DNA of 64,000 nucleotides, taken from Phoronis australis. Lineage: Eukaryota > Phoronida > Phoronidae. Made by a program: the position numbers and the translations under genes. A model generated the notes under the pieces. It was not told the origin of the DNA. It saw only the letters and a list, made by a program, of their open reading frames with translations, and made no database searches. Below, one piece after another: positions 10,829-22,000 of the stretch; the stretch's first letter is position 1, and every line of letters begins with the position of its first letter. Location: assembly GCA_002633005.1 (NCBI GenBank), contig NMRA01001009.1, positions 1-64,000 on the forward strand, read 5' to 3'.

Positions 10829-12707
10829 TTTTTGTACAATTACTTTTTCTTATTGAAATGAACACTTCCTCCTTGACAACATTTCACATTGAAGCAGACG
10901 TTGAACATGGGTCACATGACCAGGCATAACTTCCTCTACTGCTACTTCAAAGAATGGGTGAAAGTTAAATTGAGCAGTGTCAATTATAGCCATGCCCAAT
11001 CCTGATCCACCTTGTCAGTCTGTGCTGTGTGTGTTAGCATCGTGTCTGTTTGCACGTGTCAGTTTGCACGGTGTCAAGGATGTTACAGATCCGTTAGGGG
11101 GGATCTGTTTCATGAAATGTGACTTGTTGTAAGTCAGCGATTTGGCTTTGTGCTCCTGACAAGTATTTAGAATATTTAAATCTCACTTTAAGTTCAAGAA
11201 CACCAAGTCTATGAGAATATGGCCACAACTTCACGGTATTTAATTAATTTGTAATACAAAGTAAGTTTAGATTGTGATATGTCAATGGGCTTCCTTTATT
11301 TTGTAATTGTGAATTGCCAGCGTGAGACTAAATTTTCTGACTTTGAGCCTTAATTCGATTTTCATAAAATGGACCCAGGTTTTGGTCTTGCAAACTCTGT
11401 TTTAACAAGTTTTAAATATGTCTGCATCTAGGGGACAAATTTCATGCTTCCAAATTAGGGTTGTTTCGGGATAGCTATGTAGAATACAATGCTGTTGCAG
11501 GACCCCCACTCTCCCTGAGAAGAAAGACATCAGTAAAGGTTTTTTTCTGATAGGGGAAGTTTTTGGTTGACGGGAAATCCCGCTCCCAGTTGCCACCGCC
11601 TGCTACAAGTAAACTTGAGCGAGCTGAAGCGTTATTAGTTGCTGTACTACTGATATTAATTTTACACCCAAAATCCTTTAGAATGTTTAACTTGTCAGAT
11701 GTACTGCACACTGTTTGTTATGTCTGCCGATCGCCACAGCTTACCAATTAACCAGAGGACTTGATGTTTCTTTCTTAACGCCATCACAACACTCCATAGG
11801 CAGCTTTCACACTAACTCCTTGCGGGTAGCGACATTGCAGTTTCCAGTAGTTCTAAGGATTAAACACCAGATGGGATAGTTGATTCACTCTCTCGATTGA
11901 ATACTTGCGTTACATGTCGCTAACCTCTAGCATTCACTCCTATCAGAGAGTAGAGTTAACCTTTCCTATTGCAACGGGTTGGACAACTTTGCAGTTTGAT
12001 ACACTTATTTTGGGAGGAGTTGGGATGGCAGTTACACTTTCCAATTGATCACCCCCCACCCCCACAAAGGGAAGGAATGTTGATGGGAAAAGTGACATTA
12101 GTTTTCATTTGAATGGTTCAATATTAACAGCAATTATTATAAATTGTGTCATGCTTAACTTGAGATGCTTAGTGACCATCAGCAGTGATGTGGAAAGGAG
12201 TGACAGATCATAAATGTATAACTTGTTGGTAAGAATGAGCTTGTGACGCAAAATGAAGTCCAGGTAAATGGATTGAATATGTCAGTTTAAGAAATGAATG
12301 ATTAACGGTGGCTTATTTCACATCACACAGGCTTTCAGAGATATCTCTCTGTCATGGGAAATGAATTTTAAAGCCTTCAGTGTTGGAGCGGTGTTAAATG
12401 CCTTTAAATGAAGTGCCATTAGATGCTTCACATCGTAGATTGGATTAACTGTGATCATATTGCTACTCACACTAACTAACAATAGATGGCACTACATGCT
12501 ATGGACTTGTGATCAATGCAATGTTGGGAATTATTCAGTTGATGGTCTTGTTGTTGACAAAATGTTCAGTGACCAATTTTGAATATGAAATGTGAGCAAA
12601 CATGCATTATTTCTTAACTTCCTTTTTGAAGCATGGAATTTGTTTCTTTCTGACTCCTTTGACTTGTACATTTCTCTGGCTTTAGTTAACTTATCTTTTT
12701 ATTTCAG
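10829..12707. other. no gene recognised; presumed 5' intron of the palmitoyltransferase gene
   Basis: The exon at 12708 starts inside a codon, so an upstream exon must exist and this stretch is likely intronic at its 3' end. The acceptor is preceded by the pyrimidine-rich TTATCTTTTTATTTCAG. No convincing exon is visible between 10829 and 12690. Confidence 0.4.
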
Positions 12708-13056
12708 GGATGACAAAGATTCGTTACCTTTAGTGAATAAGTCCACGAAGCCCCGTCGACCGAAAAAGAACAACTCTGACGGGACTGTGGAATGTGACTG
12801 TACCCCCTGTTGGCGGCGGTTGGGACTACACCGGTGGCCATGTGTCTGTCACCGTGTTTGGTTCGTGAAGGACGTATGCGGCATCATATGTGCCATATTT
12901 ACCTGGGGTCTGGTGCTCTACGCCGAGTTTGTTGTGATGAATGTGATGCTGTTGCCTATGAACTTTCCAGTGTACACAACGTTTAATGGAATTGTGTTTA
13001 ACGCGCTCGCATTCCTGGCGGTGGCCTCTCACTTGCGTGCAATGTTTACCGACCCA
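12708..13056 (+). CDS. palmitoyltransferase exon A: N-terminal tail, TM1, TM2
   Basis: Acceptor TTTATTTCAG, donor CCA|GTAAGT. The first base completes a codon begun upstream. It encodes 116 residues starting [20 protein letters not shown], then a Cys-rich stretch ([15 protein letters not shown]) and [18 protein letters not shown], close to the WFIRDGCGMICA start of vertebrate ZDHHC3/7. The TM2 end [10 protein letters not shown] contributes the first residues of the conserved DPG motif. No in-frame ATG precedes TM1 in the exon. The open frame continues upstream without an ATG, so the start lies in another exon. The extra cysteines before TM1 are candidate acylation sites (inference). Confidence 0.92.
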
Positions 13057-16000
13057 GTAAGTATCAGTAGCCGAATTTGCAACTCGGCTGAACTATGCTT
13101 ATCTCTTGTAACTCACTGAACTTTTTTGCTTATCATGCTCACTCAACTTATATTTTTACATATGTTTGTTATCTCTACTAATTCATTGAACTTTTATTTA
13201 TCAAATATTCATCTTTAGGCCAAAAAGCTTTTGCTGAGGTGTTGCATGGAAATCCAGTGATCTGTTTCTTGATGAGGATTTTGTTTTTGATTTTAGACGT
13301 TGGATATGTACTTGGTGAATATTGTTTGAGGAAAAGCTAGATTCAGCAGAAAGTCAGCCGTGAGACAAATTTTTGTAAAAACTACAGAATTTACATAGTG
13401 TGGTTAAAGGTGACAATTTTAGAGAATTTCGTTTTTCTCAACAATCTACTAAATTTGTTTGTTGTTAACTTTGTCAGTGATTGTTAGGTGGCACTGCACA
13501 CAGTACATTTTTAAGGACCATCTATGACATTATCCTTCAATTAAAACTTTTGCATGTTTGTATACTACTTAGTATACATGAACAAACTCAAGGTGTAATA
13601 CTAGTTCATCATCCTGATAAATTTTCTAATATTAGATTAAAAGTCATGTTGAGTTTTTGGACTAGAGGTCATTAAGTCATATTTTCCAAGCCACATCACT
13701 CAAGCCTCGTTTTCGTTTTTAATCTGATTTTGCAGAAATTACTTTTTCGACACTTTTTCAGTAAAAAAGCTGTTAACTTTGCTAGACTATTGAGTGATCT
13801 TAAAAGTTAGGAATAATTAGGATTTTTTTTAAATGTATCTGGTCTTAAGATCCAGAAACATGTTTGATGGATAGCCATTTTAGAATTTAAGTATGTCTGG
13901 CTCTTCAAAAAATTGCTATTTTTTGCAAATTTTCAACGGGCTGATTTCATCCATTTTCAATGAGAAAGCGAGCAAAGGATATAACATGAGTGAATATGAA
14001 ACCAGTGTGATTTGGTAGTATTGACCAGTTTAGTACATTCATCAGTCAAGAGTTTGGCCTTTTGCCCAATTACTGGCCCATTGTACCTTTAGTGACTCGG
14101 TATACTTTGCACTATTTGGCGACTCAGCTGCAGTGATTACGCAGCAGGTTTGTAAAAAAGACACACAACAAACATCACGATTTGTGTACGTTAAGTGAAT
14201 TTGAATTTTTTTTTGTAATTTAGTAGAGGATTTTGGAACTATGGGAAGCCCAAGGAGGGGGGGTTGGGGATGTGTTTACTTCAGCCATTCTTCTACATAG
14301 TCTGGTGACAAATTCACTTCAAATTGGTAGTGATGGGGCAGTAGAGCCAAGGGTATGGGATAAGAGTGAAAGTGGTGATGATTGTGGAGGTTCCGGGGTG
14401 CGACTTTGGTCTCTCAACAAATTACAAAACGCGATTACATTCATACAGTGAGGTCTGCATGACAATATTGTGTTATTCAGATCAGCCCCTGAAATACACT
14501 TAGTCTATACCAGAGTAGAATATGCAAGTATAAAACATAAAACTTTTACTTTTTCAAACAGGCTTGGGTATGGGTTATGAAATAATCTCTTATTTGTGAT
14601 TTTTGTAAGAGTTGCATGCTAGTTATTTCAGCGACAATGCATTTTAGCCTAAAGAATTTTTGGCAGTGTTTGCTCGAGCGGCCGCACTGAAAGAATCCTG
14701 ACTGCATAAACCATTTTTTGCCATTTATGATATGGATTTTCTGAATGAGTGTGCTGCCTTTGTTTAATAATTCTCATATAACTGGTGTGAAAGAAAAAAG
14801 ATGTCCCCTTAGGCAATAGTCTGATATAACGTTCCCGTATTTTGAGAACCAGTTCGATGCCCGTTATTTAGTGGAGAAACCTGGTTCTCAAAATTCGAGC
14901 ACGCTATATGAGACCATTACCTCCCCTTGTATAAAACGTCCTACTTCCATTTACATAAACATGAGCATCCAGCTATTGCCCGTTATGGCTGCATTCAAAC
15001 ATTTGCAGGTACGGAACAGTAATCCTTGCTACAGAGGTTGGTGGTATAATGAGATGATATGACGAGATCTTATGTAAAAATGCTGGAGGATGTAAATGTT
15101 AAATCCAATCACCTTGGACTTTCTCAAACATGTGAAACTGGCATTTCTAGAAATTGTACATCTTGATGTCTGTCAAATAGTTATCTGATGAGTATTTTGT
15201 TAGTTTCTGAAGCTTCCACCCCTTGAGTGAAAAAGGTTCTTCTGTAAATTTCAACCCTTGCGGTAACAATGATTAAAAGTACAAATTAAATTTAACTTGT
15301 TAAATGCATTTATCGTCATTATTTTGACATTTGTCTCTTTATTTTGATACCAGTCCTTAGGGTTTATTTTGCATTACTCATCTCTATTTATAGCTTCAAG
15401 GGCCTACTTTTGTATTCTTACATTTCTCTACGCGACACCTGATTGGTCGTCCGTATTTCCTTTGTTCAGTTCAACGTGGTCTCTCTCATTCAGCCACCTA
15501 CCTCGTCGTCTACAAGACCTACGTTCGTTCATATTTTGTCTATTTTTCCTTCTTTTCATAGCAGAATAAACTCATGTGACGATATAAACTTCTGAACATA
15601 TTAAAATGTATGAACATACAACATCAAGAAAGAATTGTGAAACTTTAAACCTCGACAATCAAACAAGAGAAGAAGTTGTTGGAAGAACTTCCCAGTAAAA
15701 CAAACTGAGTATTAATCCAGATCTTCCAGAATGTCATGTAATTGTCTGGATCTTAAGATTTTTCCCTCCACTGTTTGTGTGCCTCCATTCCCAGTCCCAC
15801 AACCAACTTTAAAGGAGGCAGCCATGCAAAAAAAGAAGCCACTGATCTGAGCCTCTGCGCTAGTCATCTCTTTTAAAACGTTTTTTCTGGCCATTCTTCG
15901 TTAACCTCATCTTTTTAGACACGACTGCATAGTCTTGACACCAGTTCTTTGTCCAGCTGCAAACTTTCAGTGATGAACGCTTTCATGTCATGAGCATATC

Positions 16001-19000
16001 TGGAGCTTCGTTTGCCCTTGCGTAGAGCACACCTAGACTCAATTTCATTAGAAGTGGACCGTGGTCAACTCAAGTCGATAGAAGTGCTGATGCTCCAAAC
16101 GCAGTCGGGGCAGAAATCCATCAAATGGAGTTTCCCTCACTAGATCACACGTGTGTCTGTCAATGCCCAATGGAGCATTTATTTCACTCAAGGAACTTGG
16201 CATCCATGCACCGACCAATACACCAAACACGGCCACTCTAGCCGGGATGTGTTCACGCAAAACCTGGTCACTCACATTACAGGTAGATCGTAAATGTTCT
16301 GCTGCATTTCCTGTGCAGCTTCCCATTTTTGTGGAGACCTCTGTGTGCAAGTATTTTCATGGAGACTCGCTTTAAAACTGCACATCACAACAGTCAATCT
16401 CCACGGACAGGAAGCTCGGTTGTGCAAGAACTTGGAATCCTGCTCAATCTCAAGATCACATATGCGTGAACTTGGAATACACCATGAAACTTGTAAAGTT
16501 CACATAAATAATCACGTTCACTCTGATAAAAATTTGACTGCACTAAAGCAAATTGCATGTTACTAAAGCAATATATATTTTAATCATTCAATCTGTTTTC
16601 AACTATTGACTGTCTTATTCACCAAACAAATAATTAATCACCATTCACATATTCCTCTAATTCTGTGAAAACCAAAAATTGTGCATTTTCAGTTGACTTT
16701 CTATGCACGAAATCAAAAAAGACCAGTCAGACTTGACCTTTGTTATTGTAACTTTCATTCATCGTCTACGAATTTCAAGAGTCATTTTGTTACTGGTTGC
16801 TTATTGTCCTTACCAATGAGTTTGGGTGCTTAAATTAGGTGGTACTGCAAAACGAATGCCCCCACGAAGGGGGTAATTTAATTTGAAAATTCTATTTTTG
16901 GACTGGGGCTTGAATATTACACATGCCTACAAGGAATCGAATATCAATCCCTTATCTTCACGGATTAGTCCTGTTACCAAAAGAGGTCATTTTTAAGCTG
17001 AAATTTTTGCATGTTTCAAATAAAAATTCCAGGAGGTAAAATAGTAAATGGAGAGTTCAATGAATGTACTAGGTATGGTTTGAGGTGATATAAATCTACT
17101 GGTAAAGTTTCAGTCAATTCTCTGATGGGTCATGTAGAATTTTTTTGTTTCCATGTGTTGTACAAGAAATAATGCTAGTTAAGTTAGGTGCATGAAGTCT
17201 GTGCATTATACAAATTAATGTAGGGTAATAGTCTTCATCAGTTAATGGTTAACGGTTTAAGTGACTTAACTGTAGCTGAGAATGTCTGTTGAAACTGTCT
17301 GTTAGGAGTCCAGTTTGTATTACAAGTTCACATGAGATCCACTTGCAGTGCTGTGGATAACAATTTCAACTCTTGTGATCATAAAACAATTAAAAGAGAA
17401 AGCAACCTTTTTTCATGTCGTTTTTAGTAAAAATAGAGTCCGTTGATTATCTCAGACATATTTTTCATTTAATAAACAGCTTCCCCTAACTTAATTCATT
17501 AGTCGTGCCTTATTCCGGAAGTGATGCTTCGGAGCTTTAGAATTTCTTGCCCTGTTGTTTCTGCCTTTGAATTTGCTGTGAGGATCTGTAAAGTTCTCCT
17601 GTTGGTTTCGTGCTGGTTTTCTAAAATTGTCGTCACCACTTCCCATCTACGAGTATTCTACGACAAACTAGGTTGTTGGAGAATTCAATTACATTGGATT
17701 TAGGGATTGTTTAGTTTCTAGCAGCCTGAAAATGGCTAGAGTTGGTGATCCATGTCACATACACAGTGACGTGAGTGACGGAGACAGTGTTTGAAGCACT
17801 GGTGACGAGGAATTTTTTCGCAAACAGTCGGTGGATGGACATATGTTTGATCCCAGGTGCAGTGAGGCACTTCCATTGGATGGTGACCTGAGCACTAAAA
17901 CAGCTTACATCACACCGTGTGACTCCCTCGCCACAAACCTGGCACTTCTAAATAGCTCCAATATTTTAGTCATGTTCACAATAAACTTATCAAAGTTTGG
18001 CTCACCGGCCTGTTCACTATACGACGAATTATCATCCTCACTGGGTGTTGAACTAGGCCTATATTCACTCCCATTACTCTATATCGCTGCAGGGCTGCTT
18101 ACAGGGTCTGGGCTGGCGGCAACACCAACACAGGGTGAATAACTGCTAGTTCTCGCAGTTGCATACTCTGGGAGTATGTTTGGAAGCACGGGTGACATCC
18201 CTGAAGGGCCTCGAGTCACTGTGGAGGCCAAACCACAGCTCAGAAGGCTTTCGCTTCAAAAATGAATTTCTCGGGGGTGGCGACAGCCAGCACTGCCGGG
18301 AATCAACAGCGGCGTTACGATACCCTTCTTGAGGCGTTTTGTAGGAACCTCCATCAAATCTGACGATAGAAAATGCTTTCCACGCACTCGGTTATTCTCC
18401 ACTGCTGTGTACGTTGTGTGGACTGGTACCAGGCCTTTATCCAGGATTTTGAAAATAGGGTGTCCAAAATGGGGTTCCGAATATTCCAAGGCGTCCATGA
18501 TTCCGACGCGTAACCCTCCACCCCCAGCAATACCCCCAAACACACAGATTTTTTACAAAAAAATGCATAGATCAAGGTTTTTACATCTAAGTTATAAAAC
18601 AGCCTTCTATGGTGAGCATTTTTACTAAAAAAACTGTGTAGACCAAGACTTTTACAATGCTGTCAATCAAGTGTCAAAATAGCAACAATGCATATACTTT
18701 GTATATGCATTGTATATTTCTTCCTGCTTTGAAAAAAGAGCCCCCACTGTGCGCCTTCAGACGCTTCCTAGTATTCATTACAATGTGTGAGCCCAAACTT
18801 GAAAGGTTCCTATTGACAGTGGGCGTCCAAATGATACATTGGGCGTCCAAATGATACATTGGGCGTCCAGAATAGTGTCCAGATTAGTGCTAGGGCGTCC
18901 ATTTGGGTCCAAATGATACATTGAGCGTCCTTGCCAGGACGTCCAGATTAGTGCTACGTACGCTGCATAAAGGCCTGACGGGTACATGTAACACTGCATT

Positions 19001-22000
19001 CTTCACACGAATGAGTCAAGTATGGCGAAGTGTGTCATCCATCGGAAAGGGGTGTAATGGCATTGCCAAAGTGAGCGTGAGACAATAATGAGGAGACCCT
19101 GATACGCAGCTACCATACAGCATGTTGACTGACTTGTAAACAAATGCAGACCACTAGCGAACTTATCACAGACTCGAGATAAAACAATGACTGACTCGGC
19201 AGCTCACATAGTCAGACTGCATGAAAACAAACTGGCGAGAAATTCTAAACCCTCTAAGCATCACGACTAATTAATAAAATTACAGGAAGTCATAATTAAC
19301 TGAAAAATATGTCTGGAATTATTAAAAATGACACGAAAAAGGTTGTTTTCTCGTTTAAAGCGCATTGCGAGGGACAAGTGGTGAAAGCCAAGTATGTTAC
19401 TCAGTGTCCGGATATCTTTTGTTTTCTCTATTTTTTTTGATAAGATACCCACCAAAATTGTATGCTGTCATATGAGTCTCTCCAAAGTTCTTGAAGATGT
19501 GAAATTAGATAAATCTCAGCCCTAACTCTCCTTTTTGTTTGCAGCTCAAATTTTGCTATAAGAACCATTGAAAAACTTCCAGAGTTGGCTAAAACTTTAG
19601 CGAATCAGCTGTCCCTGACAGGGTCATTTTTGCAATTAGTTCGTTTCCTCACATGGCATGCATGTCCTTTGTAGTAAAGCGGTCTGGCTTCAAAAGTTTT
19701 GGGCTACTAAGCAAAAGTGCTATCAAAAACACTAGTGTCTTAGCCAACACTTTTGAAACAGGGAAGTAACCTTGCCTTTCACTCTATAATAACCAGTTAT
19801 CACCTTCATATTTTTGAAGCAACAGGAAATGTATGGTTTTCCTTTCTTAATGAACACTGAAGGAACACTAACAGGAAGTTGTATATATATGGCCTAATAG
19901 ATCATGTGCGTATGCCTGCTTAGTTAGAACCTTGATGTACATGCAAAGGTGTGCCTTAATTGGGCATGCAAAACAGTTGAGGGAATTCAAGGAGCATAAT
20001 TTGAAGATAACAAAAGGGAATCTTGATTTATCAGTTAACAATTGATTTTCATGCGTATTATTTTATTACATTTAAGTACAAAAATTGGATACAATACGTA
20101 CAAAAATTCCTAGTTTGATACATTTACATATTGGAGGAATAGCTGCCTACACCTTTAAGTGAAGCTTAGTGGATAATCAGTTTGGTAAACATTTTCATTG
20201 AAATACGTTATCATGTCCTTATATGGGTAAACTCAAGGAGAACATTTTGAAGTAACATATAAATGTACATTTTATAAAACCATCGACATTTAGGTGTATT
20301 TAGTATACATAGCTATTTAAATAAAAAAATATTGGACATGAGACGTGGAAATTTCCCGGTTTACAATTGGAATATACCTTGAATATCAATCTACTCTAAA
20401 AGTCTCATAGTGAAACTTGCACAATCAGTTTAATAAACAATTTTCTTTGAGACAATGTCAATATTTTTGACTCAGGCACATGAAATGAAATACAGGCTGA
20501 TGCCAAATAAAATGAGCTTGAATTGTCTTTACCACTGTTAAAATGTTCTAAAGCTGTATTAGGAAATTGGTTGAAGAATTGTTTTTACAAGAAGTTGATG
20601 TATTTTGCGTAAGCAGGAAGAGTTGCCTGGTAGGTGGGCTACTGGTCATAAATAATGCAATTCATTAAACATGAATATTCATATTACATGGTTCAGGTTG
20701 TTATTTATGGTGGAGAGCATGTTGTTTTTTTCTGAGTGATTGTTCATATGTCTGTTAAACTGGCAGCTAATGGCATTTTGAGGACTATCCCAAGTTTGTT
20801 TTAATCCTAATGTTATACTTAACTCAGTTCTTCATTGAATTTATTGTTAAGCACTAAGTTTCCTTTAAAAGTTATTGACAAGGTTATTGACCACTTGTTT
20901 GGCTTGCTAAAACTATTTCAAAGTGATTTCAATTTTCTAATGTTTCATCCAAAAGTACCGAAATATGGTTTCAACACATCTATTAATTCAGGTCTGCGGT
21001 GAAATCTGTTTGTTTCCTGTCTGTCTTTGTTGTTTTACCTGCGAAATGATTCTTGGTACGTATTCGTGGCTTGAAGTGATTAGGTTGACACCAAGAAATG
21101 AAAAATTTAGTCTTCGTGGTCTTTGCTTTATTAACAGTGTTGGATTACATGGTAAGTTTTCTTGGGTGCCTAAGCTACATGAAGTCTCAGACCCAATGAT
21201 TTAAGCTGCCGTCAGTTGTCACAACTCCCCCATGTAGCTGACAGAACTTTGTAGAGACCCTGCTGTGACTACAAGATGTCACATAGACCTACGTACAGTA
21301 CCCTAAGCTACAGCTTAGTAGCTATTTTGTAAGAGAGAAACCTACTCTGATTATGGTTAGCAATTCACACCCCAAGTTCTGTGTCAATGCAACACTTTAA
21401 CAAGTTGGGAGGAAGGTTAAAGATTAAGTCTACTGATCTGTCATTAATTATATCACACGTTCCCCTTATGATTTTTTTAGTAATTTAGTAAAAAGAAAGG
21501 CACATTCTTAGCAAAGTAACAGTTATGAATTTCCTTTGATATTATTATTGAAGATGATATCTGAGAAACCCGTCGCCGTCTTCCTTTTCATTTTCGTGGA
21601 ACTTTTGAATTTTTTCATGAAAAATCGTCAAGTTCCAAATTTTGATAGCGCCTTATTCAAAAGTAAGTCAATTCCTATTGGTGTTTTGGTGAACAGTGCA
21701 TTATGGTCTTTCTTTGTTACGTTAGCGCATTCACCTCATTTTGCACACTTAAAGTTATTTGGAAAATACTGCTTTGTCATCACTTATTTCACACGAGGCC
21801 AAAGGGTGGTACTTGGTAGCCTCACGTAATTTCCATGTGGTCAGTTTTGCAGACAAAGCCCTATGGTCAGTCCTAGTAATACACACCTTTGTGACGGATA
21901 AGCAAACCAGGATATCTCATGCTGTATCAAACTTGTGGTGAAAGGGTTTGTTGTTAATGCTTGGTTACTTAATAAATTTCTCAGGCTTGTCGTTGACAAA

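Noticed and set aside
10599-10929. Proline/methionine-rich and glycine-rich frames on both strands
   Set aside because: Both follow the 24-base minisatellite, whose length is a multiple of three.
12592-12707. N-terminal extension of exon A as a continuous open frame
   Set aside because: The added text has no ATG in frame and a clear pyrimidine tract with CAG ends at 12707, so it is intron.
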